A DNA stretch of 64,000 nucleotides from Amycolatopsis sp. NBC_01480 (GCF_036227205.1 NZ_CP109442.1:3224001-3288000), one strand, 5' to 3'; shown: positions 31,654 through 41,035, counted from the first letter of the stretch. The notes: a model not told the origin generated them from the sequence alone. A program made the numbers and translations.

Positions 31654-32673
31654 CTAGTCGGTTTCCTCTGTCCGATTCGCCGTTTTTTCGCCCGCTTCCG
31701 CATCGATCAGCGCAACGATGCGTTCGAGGTCGTCCACCGAGCCGAACTCGAGCACGATGCGCCCCTTGCGCCGGCCGAGGTCGACTTTCACGCGGGTGTC
31801 GAACCGGTCGGACAGCCGGTTGGCGAGTTCCTGCAACCCCGGCGCCTGGATCGGCTTGCGGGGAGCGGGCTTGGGCTTGGCCGGCTTCTCGCTCTTCTTC
31901 AGCGTGACGGCTTCCTCGGTCGCGCGGACCGACATGCCCTCCGCGATGATCCGCGCGGCCAGCTCTTCCTGGCTTTCGGGATCCTCGAGAGACAGCAGTG
32001 CCCGCGCGTGCCCGGCCGACAGCACGCCCGCGGCGACGCGACGCTGGACGGGCAGCGGCAGCTTGAGGAGCCGGATCGTGTTGGTGATGACGGGACGGCT
32101 CCGGCCGATGCGGCCGGCCAGCTCCTCGTGGGTCACCGCGAACTCGTCGAGCAGCTGCTGGTACGCGGCCGCCTCCTCGAGCGGGTTCAGCTGGACGCGG
32201 TGGATGTTCTCCAGCAACGCGTCGCGCAGCATGGACTCGTCGGCGGTCTGCCTGACGATCGCCGGGATCGCCTCCAGCTCGGCCTGCTGCGACGCGCGCA
32301 GGCGCCGCTCGCCCATGACGAGCTCGTACTCGTTCTCCCCGAGCTCGCGCACGACGATCGGCTGCATGAGCCCGAACTCGCGGATGGAGTGCTCGAGTTC
32401 GCTGAGCGCTTCTTCGTCGAAGACCTGACGGGGCTGCTTCGGGTTCGGCCTGACCGAGCCCACGGGGATCTCGCGGTACACCGCACCGGCGACCTCGCCG
32501 CCGACGGGCGTCACCGCTTCGTTCGCCGGGAACCAGCCCTTGTCCTCGCGCCCCGCCTTCTCGGCCGGGACGCCGTCTTCCCTGCCGGAAGGCGCCGGGC
32601 CGGCCGTGGTGGCCGGCCCGGTCGGGATCAGGGCCGCGAGCCCGCGCCCCAGCCCTCCTCTGCGCTCAGTCAT
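31654..32673 (-). CDS. parB: Chromosome-partitioning protein ParB
   Basis: 339-residue CTP-dependent DNA clamp that loads at parS. N-terminal basic [11 protein letters not shown] (ParA-contacting) motif, CTPase/ParB domain ([50 protein letters not shown] – GERRxR box), helix-turn-helix ([38 protein letters not shown], in parts) and a C-terminal dimerisation domain. ATG overlaps the parA stop by 4 nt, so they are one operon. parS sites lie upstream of parA and rsmG. Confidence 0.96.
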   Translation of the reverse strand: MTERRGGLGRGLAALIPTGPATTAGPAPSGREDGVPAEKAGREDKGWFPANEAVTPVGGEVAGAVYREIPVGSVRPNPKQPRQVFDEEALSELEHSIREFGLMQPIVVRELGENEYELVMGERRLRASQQAELEAIPAIVRQTADESMLRDALLENIHRVQLNPLEEAAAYQQLLDEFAVTHEELAGRIGRSRPVITNTIRLLKLPLPVQRRVAAGVLSAGHARALLSLEDPESQEELAARIIAEGMSVRATEEAVTLKKSEKPAKPKPAPRKPIQAPGLQELANRLSDRFDTRVKVDLGRRKGRIVLEFGSVDDLERIVALIDAEAGEKTANRTEETD

Positions 32674-33596
32674 GCGCTATTGCTCCTTCCTTCGCTCGCA
32701 CCACGTTCCGCGATCTCCTTCGCCGCGTCGAGGTAGCTCATCGCGCCGCGTGAACCGGGGTCGTAGGAGAGCACGGTCTGGCCGTACCCGGGCGCCTCCG
32801 ACACCTTCACGCTGCGGGGGATGACGGTCTTCAGCACAGTGTCGCCGAAGTGGTTCCGGACCTCGTTGGTCACCTGGTCGGCCAGCTTGGTGCGGCCGTC
32901 GTACATGGTGAGCAGGATCGTGGAGACCTGGAGCTCGCGGTTGAGGTGCTGCTGCACGAGCTCGATGTTGCTCAGCAGCTGCCCCAGACCTTCCAGCGCG
33001 TAGTACTCGCACTGGATCGGGATGAGCACCTCCTGCGCGGCGACCATCGCGTTGACGGTGAGGAGACCGAGCGACGGCGGGCAGTCGATGAACACGTAGT
33101 CGACGCCGATCTGGTCGAGCACCTCGCTCGAGAGCGCCTCCTTCAGCCGCGTCTCGCGGCTCGCCATGGAGACGAGCTCGATCTCCGCGCCGGCGAGGTC
33201 GATGGTCGCGGGGACGCAGAAGAGGTTGGGCGACTGCTCGCTGGTGGCCGCCGCCTCCGCGAGCGACACCTCGCCGATGAGCACCTCGTAGATCGACGGC
33301 GTGCCGGAACGGTGCTCGATGTCGAGCGCCGTGCTGGCGTTGCCCTGGGGGTCGAGGTCGATCACCAACGTCTTGAGTCCGTGCACGGCGAGCGCGGCGG
33401 CGAGGTTGACCGTGCTCGTGGTCTTGCCGACGCCGCCCTTCTGATTGGCGACCGTCAGCACGCGTCGCCGGGTGGGTCGGGGGAGAGCGCCTTCCTTCGG
33501 GTGCAGGACGCTGGCAGCTCGGACGGCTTCTTCGGCGATCGGCGTCCAGCCCAACTCGTGGCCGGTGCTCGCAGGGTCGGACGGTGGGGGATTCAC
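32670..33596 (-). CDS. parA: Chromosome-partitioning ATPase ParA
   Basis: About 308-residue MinD/ParA-type ATPase that positions ParB-parS complexes. Deviant Walker [14 protein letters not shown], Walker A' [12 protein letters not shown], Walker [18 protein letters not shown] and [10 protein letters not shown] are all present. GTG 33596 (AGGAGG 11 nt upstream) is preferred. The longer frame from GTG 33656 would begin inside a parS site and adds an unlikely 20-residue extension. Confidence 0.95.
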   Translation of the reverse strand: MNPPPSDPASTGHELGWTPIAEEAVRAASVLHPKEGALPRPTRRRVLTVANQKGGVGKTTSTVNLAAALAVHGLKTLVIDLDPQGNASTALDIEHRSGTPSIYEVLIGEVSLAEAAATSEQSPNLFCVPATIDLAGAEIELVSMASRETRLKEALSSEVLDQIGVDYVFIDCPPSLGLLTVNAMVAAQEVLIPIQCEYYALEGLGQLLSNIELVQQHLNRELQVSTILLTMYDGRTKLADQVTNEVRNHFGDTVLKTVIPRSVKVSEAPGYGQTVLSYDPGSRGAMSYLDAAKEIAERGASEGRSNSA

Positions 33597-33649
33597 CGGT
33601 CTCGACACCTCCTCTGTGTAGACGATTCGATGGCGTTCGAATCCGCGTT

Positions 33650-33663
33650 GTTTCACGTGGAAC
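33650..33663. promoter_or_regulatory. parS site upstream of parA
   Basis: GTTTCACGTGGAAC, one base off the perfect GTTTCACGTGAAAC palindrome, between rsmG and parA. Probably a ParB nucleation site and a point of parAB autoregulation. Confidence 0.75.
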
Positions 33664-33684
33664 GCCGCGGCTGATTCTCGTGCG

Positions 33685-34365
33685 CTAGCTCCGCCTGCCT
33701 CGTGGCCGGGACGGCTTCGATGGCAGACGGCGGATCATCACGACCGTGCTGGGGACCTCGAGTACTGCTTTGCCGCACTCAGCGAGTTCCGGATCGGCAC
33801 CGCCCGCCCTACGCACGGCGTCGCGGTCCCGTTCGATCTCCTCTCCCGCACTGGCGCCCTTGAGCGCGACCAGACGGCCCTCGGGGCGAACCAGCGGAAG
33901 ACACCAGCCCGCAAGGCGAGCGAGAGGAGCAACAGCGCGAGCGGTGACAATGTCGGCGCCACCCAGCTGTTCGTGCACTGACCGCTCCTCCGCCCGTCCA
34001 CGGACGATGGTGATCGGGAGTTCCAGCTTCTCGGCGACCTCGGCCAGCCAGTCAACCCGGCGGGCCATCGGTTCAAGGAGAACGATAGCGAGGTCCGGTC
34101 GGGCGATCGCCAGCGGCACGCCCGGAAGCCCGGCACCCGATCCGACGTCGACCACGCGGGCGCCCTGGGGGATCTGCTCGCCGATGACGGCCGAGTTCAG
34201 CACGTGCCGATCCCACAGTCGCTCGACCTCACGCGGTCCGATCAGTCCGCGCTCGACCCCATGGGTCGCCAGCAGCTCGACGTAGCCGGCGGCTTGGTCG
34301 ACGCGATCTCCGAACACTGCCGCCGCCGCAGTCCGCACCGTCCCGGTGGCGCCGTCCAAGCTCAC
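33685..34365 (-). CDS. rsmG: 16S rRNA (guanine-N7)-methyltransferase RsmG
   Basis: 226-residue SAM-dependent enzyme that methylates G527 (E. coli numbering) in 16S rRNA; loss gives low-level streptomycin resistance. Motifs: GLIGPREVERLWDRHVLNSAVI, VVDVGSGAGLPGVPLAIARPD (motif I), VLLEPMARRVDWL and VTARAVAPLARLAGWCLPL. GTG 34365 chosen: GAGGAG lies 8 nt upstream. The frame opens back to 34395, inside a parS site. First gene of the rsmG-parA-parB group. Confidence 0.94.
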   Translation of the reverse strand: MSLDGATGTVRTAAAAVFGDRVDQAAGYVELLATHGVERGLIGPREVERLWDRHVLNSAVIGEQIPQGARVVDVGSGAGLPGVPLAIARPDLAIVLLEPMARRVDWLAEVAEKLELPITIVRGRAEERSVHEQLGGADIVTARAVAPLARLAGWCLPLVRPEGRLVALKGASAGEEIERDRDAVRRAGGADPELAECGKAVLEVPSTVVMIRRLPSKPSRPRGRRS

Positions 34366-34388
34366 TACACCCACTCCTCGATCCGCGC

Positions 34389-34402
34389 GTTTCACGTGAA
34401 AC
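34389..34402. promoter_or_regulatory. parS site 1 upstream of rsmG
   Basis: Perfect 14-bp palindrome GTTTCACGTGAAAC, 24 nt upstream of the rsmG start, in a cluster with two further copies. Confidence 0.88.
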
Positions 34403-34457
34403 GCGCTCGTTTGATTGTCCCCGATGCCGGGCCCAAATCGAGCCGACAGACCGCAAC

Positions 34458-34466
34458 TGTGGACAA
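34458..34466 (-). promoter_or_regulatory. DnaA box within the parS cluster
   Basis: TTGTCCACA on the minus strand, a perfect actinobacterial DnaA 9-mer, between parS sites 1 and 2. Suggests DnaA may contact the segregation locus. Confidence 0.5.
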
Positions 34467-34506
34467 CTCCACTCAGGTGCTCAGCCCTGTGGGCAACCAG
34501 GCGCCG

Positions 34507-34520
34507 GTTTCACGTGAAAC
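34507..34520. promoter_or_regulatory. parS site 2 upstream of rsmG
   Basis: Perfect GTTTCACGTGAAAC palindrome, 105 nt from site 1 and 33 nt from site 3. Confidence 0.88.
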
Positions 34521-34552
34521 GCGGCGGGCGCCAGTGAGCGTGAACGGCGCGC

Positions 34553-34566
34553 GTTTCACGTGAAAC
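34553..34566. promoter_or_regulatory. parS site 3 upstream of rsmG
   Basis: Perfect GTTTCACGTGAAAC palindrome at the edge of the cluster, next to the DUF6886 relic. Confidence 0.88.
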
Positions 34567-34618
34567 GCCACGCATGTAATTCACTCGGCGACGCCGACGC
34601 CGCGAACCGGGCGGGCAG

Positions 34619-35031
34619 CTACGCCCGGGGGACGGCATTGCGGAGACGGATCCCGCTGAAGCCGAGCGAGCAGGCAGTGGTCGCGTCCCAGAGCGGCCAC
34701 AGGCTCGTCAGTGTGAACGCGTCGGCGGGCAGGCGGTAGGCGAACAGGTCGACCGTGCGCATCCGGTCGAGCCAGGCGTACTCGATCGCGTGCATCCGGG
34801 TCGCGCCACTCGGGCCGAGGATGCGAGCGCGGTCCTCGGGTGTAGTCGACGGGGTCGCCCACGCCATCGCGCGCGGGCAGGCGCGGGGAACCAGTAGCCC
34901 GGCGCTTGCTCGCCATCAACGGCCCAGACGAACGCATCCAGCTGACGAGCCGTCGCGGCGACGTGGGGAGCGAAACGAGTGATGGTCGGGTCCTCAGAGA
35001 ACTGGAGGATCTCGCCGGGAGCCGGGCGCAT
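34619..35031 (-). pseudogene. DUF6886 family relic, frameshifted and internally deleted
   Basis: The minus strand from ATG 35031 reads RPAPGEILQFSEDPTITRF, PHVAATARQLDAFVWAVDGEQAPGYWFP and then leaves frame; the continuation in the next frame (AMAWATPSTTPEDRARILG, MHAIEYAWLDRMRTVDLFAYRLPADAF) is recovered if one C is added to the CCCC run near 34886. Later, YRLPADAF is joined directly to TLTSLWPLWDATTACSLGFSGIRLRNA, skipping the middle section I remember from intact DUF6886 proteins. So it has a one-base frameshift plus an internal deletion. Function of the family is unknown. The one-base loss alone could be a sequencing error; the deletion could not. Confidence 0.65.
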
Positions 35032-35214
35032 GCCTCAGTTCTGGTCGCGCCTCTCCGGCCGGGTGGGATAGCCAGGGAACAACCGGTCCTCCGCATCGAC
35101 CGCGACAGCGGGCACCGCAACATCGGGCACCCGGGCACCGGGCACTCGGGCGCACCCAGCCTGGACATCACAGCCGGGCCGACGGATCGACGTTCCGGCC
35201 CCGGGTACAAAACA

Positions 35215-35250
35215 AAGCGGCCCGCCGGACGGATGTCCAGCGGGCCGCTT
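35215..35250 (-). terminator. Terminator of the rpmH-jag gene group
   Basis: AAGCGGCCCGC / GCGGGCCGCTT, an 11-bp stem with a 14-nt loop, followed on the minus strand by a real T tract (TTTGTTTTGT). Lies 30 nt after the jag stop, closing the minus-strand rpmH-rnpA-yidD-yidC-jag run. Confidence 0.85.
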
Positions 35251-35280
35251 CGGCTCAGTGCTCAGTGAAGCAGGAAGGCG

Positions 35281-35838
35281 TCAGCCCTCCGGGAAGATCA
35301 CCACACGACGCTTCGGGTCTTCACCCTCGCTCTCGCTCGTGACGCCGTCCACGGTCGCGACCGCGTCGTGCACCACCTTGCGCTCGAACGGGCTCATGGG
35401 CTGCAACCGCACGCGCTCGCCGCTCGAGAGCACCGACTCGGCCGTGGAGCGGCCGAGCTCGCGGAGCTCCTCGCGACGGTCCGCGCGCCAGCCCGCGATG
35501 TCCAGCATGAGCCGGCTGCGCGAGCCGGTCTCCTGCTGGACGGCGAGGCGGGTCAGCTCCTGCAGCGACTCGAGCACGGTGCCGCGCGGACCGACCAGCT
35601 TCTCCAGGTCCTCACCGCCGTCGATGCTCACGATCGCGCGCCCGGCCTCAACGTCGAGGTCGATGTCGCCGTCGTAGTCGAGCAGGTCCAGCAGGCGCTC
35701 CAGGTAGTCGCCGGCGATGTCGCCCTCTTGCACGAGGGTGTCGTCGGCACCTCCCTGCTTCTCCGCGGGAGCGGCGGCGGTCTCGGCCACCTCCGCGTCT
35801 TCCTGATCGGCTTCGATCGTGTCGACCGTCTCCGACAT
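35281..35838 (-). CDS. jag: Jag/KhpB RNA-binding protein (KH-R3H)
   Basis: 185 residues: acidic N-terminus, KH-like domain (LDYDGDIDLDVEAGRAIVSIDGGEDLEKLVGPRGTVLESLQ, in parts: VGPRGTVLESLQELTRLA as the GxxG-type loop) and R3H domain (SSGERVRLQPMSPFERKVVHDAVATVDGVTSESEG, in parts: PFERKVVHDA). Single-strand RNA-binding partner of KhpA in other bacteria and linked everywhere to yidC. Of two tandem ATGs, 35838 has the better spacing (7 nt) to GAGGAG. Follows yidC by 30 nt. Confidence 0.93.
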   Translation of the reverse strand: MSETVDTIEADQEDAEVAETAAAPAEKQGGADDTLVQEGDIAGDYLERLLDLLDYDGDIDLDVEAGRAIVSIDGGEDLEKLVGPRGTVLESLQELTRLAVQQETGSRSRLMLDIAGWRADRREELRELGRSTAESVLSSGERVRLQPMSPFERKVVHDAVATVDGVTSESEGEDPKRRVVIFPEG

Positions 35839-35868
35839 CATTCGTCTCCTCTCCGAACCGGATCGGCG

Positions 35869-37017
35869 TCAGCGACGCTTCCGGCCCGACTTCCTGTTCG
35901 AGTCCTTGAGGAGCCCAGGCACCCCGGTGCCGTTCTCCTTCGATCCGTTCTGGGCCGGCTGCTTCGCCGGCTCGGACGGGGTGGTCTTGTTCTCCGCCGT
36001 GGCGGACGGCTTGCTCTCGACACCGCTGGAGGGCGAGGCCGTCTGCGCGAAACCGTGGGCAGAGCCCGCCTTGGTCACCTTGCCCTGCTGCCCGCTGCCG
36101 GACGACTGGTTCTTCTTCTGCTGGACCGGCTTCTGCCCGACCTTCGGCGCCGTCGGCTTCTGGCCCGGCTTCGGGCCGAGCGACGCGCGCTTCTCCGCGG
36201 CCTCCTCCTTGCGAGCCTTCTCTTCCTTGTCGATCTTCGTGTAGACGAGGCGCTGCTGCATCAGGGTCCAGCCGTTGTTCGCCAGCCAGTAGAAGAGCAG
36301 GCCGAGCGGGAACAGCGCACCGAACACGAGCACACCGAGCGGGAAGACGTACATGGTCAGCTTGTTCATGATCGCGGTCTGCGAGGTGGCCGACGCGGCG
36401 TTCTGCCGGGCCACCGAGTGTCGCGCGGTGAGGTGCGTGGCGATCGACGCGATGATCATCAGCGGCAGGGCGACCGGCAGCACGTTCCAGTGCCAGCCGC
36501 TGCCGCCGGCGCCGCCGCTCACCATGCCGACGCCGTTGTTCACGGCCTCGCCGAGGTTGACCCCGAACAGCTTCGCGCTGACGTACGAGTGGACGTCCGC
36601 CTGCTTGAAGAAGTAGTTCTCCGTCTTGGCGCCGCCGCCGGCGGGCAGGATGGTGAACGCGCGGAGCACGTGGTTCAGGCCGATGAACACCGGGATCTGC
36701 AGGAGCATCGGAAGGCAGCTGCCGAGCGGGTTGACGCCGTGCTCGCGCTGGAGCTTCTGCATCTCCTGCGCCTGGCGCTGCCGGTCGTTCGCGTACTTCT
36801 TCTGGACCTTCTTCATCTCCGGCGCGAAGTCCTGCATCTTCTTCATCGACCGGACCTGGTTCACGAACGGCTTGAACATGATGCCGCGGACGGTGAACGT
36901 CAGGAAGATGATGCCGAGGATCCAGGAGATGGCCGAGGCGTCGCCGAACGCGAAGCCGAAGACCTTGTGCCAACACCACAAGATGAAGGACACGGGGTAG
37001 TAGATGAAATCGAGCAC
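35869..37017 (-). CDS. yidC: Membrane protein insertase YidC
   Basis: 382-residue YidC/Oxa1 insertase: FIYYPVSFILWCWHKVFG at the N-terminus, FTVRGIMFKPFVNQVRSMKKMQ with the conserved charged cytoplasmic loop, GSCLPMLLQIPVFIGL, then the last membrane segments PLGVLVFGALFPLGLLFYWLANNGWTLMQQRLVY (in parts). A ~120-residue Lys/Pro/Gln-rich tail follows, ending GRKRR, thought to contact ribosomes in such proteins. GTG 37017 is set by GAGGAG 7 nt upstream; the frame extends to 37155 but overlaps yidD. Gap to yidD 4 nt. Confidence 0.95.
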   Translation of the reverse strand: MLDFIYYPVSFILWCWHKVFGFAFGDASAISWILGIIFLTFTVRGIMFKPFVNQVRSMKKMQDFAPEMKKVQKKYANDRQRQAQEMQKLQREHGVNPLGSCLPMLLQIPVFIGLNHVLRAFTILPAGGGAKTENYFFKQADVHSYVSAKLFGVNLGEAVNNGVGMVSGGAGGSGWHWNVLPVALPLMIIASIATHLTARHSVARQNAASATSQTAIMNKLTMYVFPLGVLVFGALFPLGLLFYWLANNGWTLMQQRLVYTKIDKEEKARKEEAAEKRASLGPKPGQKPTAPKVGQKPVQQKKNQSSGSGQQGKVTKAGSAHGFAQTASPSSGVESKPSATAENKTTPSEPAKQPAQNGSKENGTGVPGLLKDSNRKSGRKRR

Positions 37018-37021
37018 TGAG

Positions 37022-37354
37022 CTACTCCTCGATCGGTGTTTCAGGCATGCGGTGTCGCCACGAGAACTTCTCGGGGACCGGGTCGCGGCCGGGTGGCGTC
37101 CACGGGCCGCAGCGGAGCAGCCGGCGCAGCGCGAGGTAGGAGCCGCGGCCGGCACCGTGCCGGGTCAGGGCTTCGACTGCGTACGCGCTGCAGCTCGGGT
37201 AGAAGCGGCAAGCCGGCGGCAAGAAGGGGGAGATCGCCTTGCGATAGAACTTGACGGGGAGGAGCAGCACCCAGGCGACCGGGCCGGGGCGGAGGGCCGC
37301 CGGGGCCTGTTCCTCGGGAGCCTCGCCGGTGCTGTGCTGGGGGCTGGCTTGCAT
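37022..37354 (-). CDS. yidD: Membrane protein insertion efficiency factor YidD
   Basis: 110-residue small protein with the family signature FYRKAISPFLPPACRFYPSCSAYAVEALTRHG (seen as CRFYPSCSAYA), a run of three conserved cysteines. It assists YidC in membrane insertion. The stretch AWVLLLPVKFYRKAI is the amphipathic membrane-binding helix. Lies between rnpA (6 nt) and yidC (4 nt), as in most bacteria. Confidence 0.94.
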   Translation of the reverse strand: MQASPQHSTGEAPEEQAPAALRPGPVAWVLLLPVKFYRKAISPFLPPACRFYPSCSAYAVEALTRHGAGRGSYLALRRLLRCGPWTPPGRDPVPEKFSWRHRMPETPIEE

Positions 37355-37360
37355 AAGGCG

Positions 37361-37792
37361 TTACACCGCTGATCCGTGGTCGGGGGCCGTGTCCTGCTGA
37401 CGCGGCTGCCGGGGAGCACCGTCCCCGGCCGGACGGCGGTGCGGCGCGAGACCGAGCCGTCGCAACGCCGCGTCGAGGTCGGCGCCGAGCTCCGCACTGG
37501 AAGCGGACGCCGCCGGAGGTAATGCCCTTACCACCAACGAGCTGCCGGCTGGCAGGGTTCCGAGCCGCGCGGAAACGAGATGCCGCAGCCGCCGGGAGAC
37601 GCGGTGGCGGACCACCGAGTTCCCGACGGCCTTGCTCACCACAAAACCCGCCCTGGCCGCATCGGGTGCGGCCTCGGACGGGTCCGTGGTCAACGCGTGG
37701 ACGACGAGATGACGCCTGCCTGCCCGGGACCCCCGGCGAAGGACGACCCTGAAGTCCTCACTCCGCCGCAGACGTGCGGCAACGGGCAGCAC
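37361..37792 (-). CDS. rnpA: Ribonuclease P protein component
   Basis: 143-residue basic protein subunit of RNase P, which matures the 5' end of tRNAs. Core motifs: [54 protein letters not shown] (the RNR-like [15 protein letters not shown]). The C-terminus is extended and Pro/Gln-rich. Follows rpmH by 21 nt. Confidence 0.93.
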   Translation of the reverse strand: MLPVAARLRRSEDFRVVLRRGSRAGRRHLVVHALTTDPSEAAPDAARAGFVVSKAVGNSVVRHRVSRRLRHLVSARLGTLPAGSSLVVRALPPAASASSAELGADLDAALRRLGLAPHRRPAGDGAPRQPRQQDTAPDHGSAV

Positions 37793-37813
37793 GGCGCGCC
37801 TCGACGAGCCGGA

Positions 37814-37957
37814 TCAGGCGGACAGCGCGCCGCGGCCCTTGCGACGGCGAGCCGCCAGGATGGCCCGGCCCGCACGAGTCCGCATGCGGAGGCGGAAACC
37901 GTGGACCCGGGCGCGTCGTCGGTTGTTCGGCTGGAAGGTGCGCTTACCCTTGCTCAC
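37814..37957 (-). CDS. rpmH: 50S ribosomal protein L34 (47 aa)
   Basis: Short basic protein: [20 protein letters not shown] then [21 protein letters not shown] and a GRGALSA end, the complete L34 sequence. GTG 37957 with AGGAGA 4 nt upstream. First gene of the minus-strand rpmH-rnpA-yidD-yidC-jag group, divergent from dnaA. Confidence 0.97.
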   Translation of the reverse strand: MSKGKRTFQPNNRRRARVHGFRLRMRTRAGRAILAARRRKGRGALSA

Positions 37958-38550
37958 TGCTTCTCCTGTGTGTCGGCCGTCGGGCGACGGCTTTTCGGCC
38001 GTCTACCGGCATGTCGTGCGGTCGCACGGCAGTCTCTGGTGTCTCCTACCAACGTGTGGCCTCGTCACGACGAGCGACGACATACGTGGGCACGCGAAAC
38101 GCGCCCGTCGCTTACGGGAGACCTTACGAGGGTACGCACCCCGGTCGGGAGCCGTGAAGGCACCCCTCCACCACGCACCGCGACCAGGCCCGGACCGGCG
38201 GGCCCCGGCACGCCGCGGCACCGAATGGCAACACGCCGTACAGCGTGAAATGCTTGCGCGCGACGACGCCTTGTGGCAATGAGCAGGGCTTGTTAGCGTG
38301 CCTCTCTCGGGTCACCGGACGAGGTGGCGGCGGGATCACTGCCAGGGTGTGGAGGCACCCGGGGCGAACGTCGAACCCGCACGTGGCGTGGCTGCGGGCC
38401 GCCGTACATTAGTGCACAGCTGTGGACAACTATGTGGATATTCGCTGTGCCCGCGCGCAGGTCGGTCCAAGATGACGTCCGAGGGAGAGTACCGGGCGTG
38501 TTGGGGGTGACTTCGCCGTCCACGCCGCCGAGGGGAGGGGAGCCAGACAG
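37958..38550. other. rpmH-dnaA intergenic region with candidate dnaA promoter and DnaA boxes
   Basis: About 590 nt without a gene. TTGTGG (38271-38276), 17-nt spacer and TAGCGT (38294-38299) form a good candidate dnaA promoter. TTGTCCACA (minus, 38420-38428) and ATATCCACA (minus, 38432-38440) are DnaA boxes downstream of it, placed for autorepression by DnaA. A TACATT at 38404-38409 could be a second -10. The rpmH promoter must lie in the left half, but I cannot point to it. Confidence 0.55.
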
Positions 38551-40221
38551 GTGTCCGAGCACCAGCACAATCTAGGTGTCATCTGGGAGCAGGTGGTGCG
38601 GGAGCTGTCCAACGGCACCCTGTCGCCGCAGCAGCGCGCCTGGATGCGCGTGACCCGGCCGATCGGCCTGCTCGACGGCACCGCGCTGCTGGCCGCCCCC
38701 AGCGATTTCGCGAAGGAAGCGATCGAGCGCGGCCTGCGCGGCGCGATCACCGACGCGTTGTCCCGCCGGCTCGGGCGCACCGTCTCGCTCGCGGTGAAGG
38801 TCGACAGCACCGAGGCCGTCGCGCCGGCGCCCGCGCCCCGGTACGCGCCGTCACCCGCGCGGGTGGAAAACGGGCGGCCCGAAAACGGCAACGGCCACCT
38901 CGAGAACGGACGGCACGACAACCGCGCCGGGCAGCTGGCCGAACCGTCGCGCCCGGCCTTCGACGGCAACAGCCTGATGCCCGCGGGCGGTCCCGCGCGG
39001 CCCGCGCCGCCGCAGCAGATGCCCGTCGGCCAGCAGCAGATGTCCGCCGAGGACTCCGACGACACGGAAGAAGAAGTCGACGAAGAGGGCGACGCGCTCG
39101 CCGCCGTGCACGAGATCTGGCCGTCCTTCTCCGGGCAGCCGACCGCCGGGCAGCCGTACACCGCGCCCGCGCAGCCGCAGACCTCGAAGACGAAGCTGAA
39201 CGAGAAGTACACCTTCGACACCTTTGTCATCGGCGCCTCGAACCGCTTCGCGCACGCGGCCGCGTTCGCCGTCGCCGAAGCGCCGGCCCGCGCGTACAAC
39301 CCGCTGTTCATCTGGGGCGAGTCCGGGCTCGGCAAGACGCACCTGCTGCACGCCGTCGGGCACTACGCGCAACGGCTGTTCCCGGGCATGCGCGTGCGGT
39401 ACGTGTCGACTGAAGAGTTCACGAACGACTTCATCAACTCACTGCGAGACGACCGCAAGGTCGCCTTCCAGCGCCGCTACCGCGACATCGACATCCTGCT
39501 CGTGGACGACATCCAGTTCCTGGAGGGCAAGGAAGGCACCCAGGAGGAGTTCTTCCACACCTTCAACACGCTGCACAACGCGAACAAGCAGATCGTCGTC
39601 TCCTCCGACCGGCCGCCCAAGCGGCTCGAGACGCTGGAAGACCGGCTGCGGACGCGGTTCGAGTGGGGCCTGATCACCGACATCCAGCCGCCGGAGCTCG
39701 AGACCCGCATCGCCATCCTGCGCAAGAAGGCCGCGCAGGACCGGCTCGCGGTGCCGGGCGAGGTGCTGGAGTTCATCGCGTCACGGGTCGAGGCGAACAT
39801 CCGCGAGCTGGAGGGCGCGCTGATCCGCGTCACGGCGTTCGCTTCGCTGAACCAGCAGGCGGTCGACGTCAGCCTGGCCGAGATCGTGCTGCGCGACCTG
39901 ATCCCCGACTCCCACGCCCCGGAGATCACGGCGCCGACGATCATGGGCGTCACGTCCGAGTTCTTCGACGTCACGCTCGACGACCTCTGCGGCCCGGGCA
40001 AGACGAAGGCCCTCGCGACGGCCCGCCAGATCGCGATGTACCTCTGCCGCGAGCTGACCGACATGTCGCTGCCGAAGATCGGCCAGACCTTCGGCGGCCG
40101 CGACCACACCACCGTGATGCACGCGGACAAGAAGATCCGCAAGGAGATGGCCGAACGTCGGCGCATCTACGACCAGGTGCAGGAGCTGACGTCGCGCATC
40201 AAGCAGCGCGCCCGCCAGTAG
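38551..40221 (+). CDS. dnaA: Chromosomal replication initiator protein DnaA
   Basis: 556 residues. Domain [24 protein letters not shown]; a long disordered domain II (about 90-215, with several ENG/HLEN repeats and acidic [14 protein letters not shown]); AAA+ domain III with Walker [14 protein letters not shown] (about 250), Walker [14 protein letters not shown], sensor [23 protein letters not shown]; domain IV DNA-binding signature [26 protein letters not shown] 38551 with GGGGAGGGGAG upstream. Binds the boxes of oriC immediately downstream. Confidence 0.98.
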   Translation: MSEHQHNLGVIWEQVVRELSNGTLSPQQRAWMRVTRPIGLLDGTALLAAPSDFAKEAIERGLRGAITDALSRRLGRTVSLAVKVDSTEAVAPAPAPRYAPSPARVENGRPENGNGHLENGRHDNRAGQLAEPSRPAFDGNSLMPAGGPARPAPPQQMPVGQQQMSAEDSDDTEEEVDEEGDALAAVHEIWPSFSGQPTAGQPYTAPAQPQTSKTKLNEKYTFDTFVIGASNRFAHAAAFAVAEAPARAYNPLFIWGESGLGKTHLLHAVGHYAQRLFPGMRVRYVSTEEFTNDFINSLRDDRKVAFQRRYRDIDILLVDDIQFLEGKEGTQEEFFHTFNTLHNANKQIVVSSDRPPKRLETLEDRLRTRFEWGLITDIQPPELETRIAILRKKAAQDRLAVPGEVLEFIASRVEANIRELEGALIRVTAFASLNQQAVDVSLAEIVLRDLIPDSHAPEITAPTIMGVTSEFFDVTLDDLCGPGKTKALATARQIAMYLCRELTDMSLPKIGQTFGGRDHTTVMHADKKIRKEMAERRRIYDQVQELTSRIKQRARQ

Positions 40222-40243
40222 CCGCTTTTCCGAATACCCGCTG

Positions 40244-40297
40244 AGCCGCGCGCGAGGCGTCACTGCCCACAGGGGCAGGTGACACCGGCGCGCGGCT
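40244..40297 (+). terminator. dnaA terminator
   Basis: AGCCGCGCGC / GCGCGCGGCT outer stem with inner GTCAC-TGCCC / GGGCA-GTGAC helices and a TTTG tail, 22 nt after the dnaA stop. It insulates oriC from dnaA transcription. Confidence 0.75.
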
Positions 40298-40548
40298 TTG
40301 TCGTTTCGCCCCGGCCCCAGCTCGGCCCGCCCGCAGCCCGGCCCGGCCCGGCCCGGAGCACTGTCCAATCGCGTCGCGAAGCGCTTTCCCTTACCACGCA
40401 ACGCTTCGCCGCGTACCCGGGTCCCACGTGGACGAAGCGACCCGAAGCAGCGAAGCGAGACGCTGTGCCTTCGGCCACGTGCGCCCGCGTACGCAGGAGT
40501 CCTCAAACTCATTGATACACAAGGGCTTTTCCCCACCCTGTGTGCAGT

Positions 40549-41035
40549 TTACCCACAGCCCCAACAAGTTCTCAGCCTGCGACGACGCTGAAACCACCCA
40601 CACCCCGCCCACACGGAATCCACAGAGTGTCCACAGGGTTGTCCACGCTGATTCCACAGGTTGCCCACATCTGATCCACATGCGCCGCCCGTCACTCACC
40701 AGGGCGAACCGGAGGCCCGCCGAGACCCACAGAGCCTGGGTACAACTGGGCTCACAACTGGGGATAACCATGGGGACAACTGGGCCCGATTGTGGACAGA
40801 TCGGCCATGGCCCGAAACCATCCACGGGTGGCCCGAGCTGTCCACGGATCCGCCACCAGGGCTCTCCACACCCCCGCGCCCGCTCCGACCTGCGCGAACG
40901 AGCTCTATCCACACAACCCACAGCCCCTATTACTGTTACTGCCCTTAGATCTTTTTTAGAAGAGAACAGAACAAAAACAGGCGATGGACGAAGTTGGGGA
41001 CAACCGGCAAACGCTGTCGTCTTGTCGACAAACTC
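40549..41035. other. Replication origin oriC (dnaA-dnaN intergenic)
   Basis: At least a dozen DnaA-box-like 9-mers: TTACCCACA 40549, GAATCCACA 40616, GTGTCCACA 40627, TTGTCCACG 40639, GATTCCACA 40650, TTGCCCACA 40661, TGATCCACA 40672, then on the minus strand TTATCCCCA 40759, TTGTCCCCA 40771, CTGTCCACA 40791, and CTGTCCACG 40838, CTCTCCACA 40862, CTATCCACA 40905. The only AT-rich stretch of this region, 40945-40980 (TAGATCTTTTTTAGAAGAGAACAG-like), follows directly and is the likely unwinding element. Two more box-like words (40994, TTGTCGACAA 41022) lie beyond it. The dnaA-oriC-dnaN order is standard for actinobacteria. Confidence 0.9.

Noticed and set aside
33596..33656. Longer ParA N-terminus starting at GTG 33656
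   Set aside because: The start would lie inside a parS site and lacks a ribosome site, while GTG 33596 has AGGAGG upstream.
34365..34395. Longer RsmG N-terminus starting at GTG 34395
   Set aside because: Start codon is part of the parS palindrome; GAGGAG points to GTG 34365.
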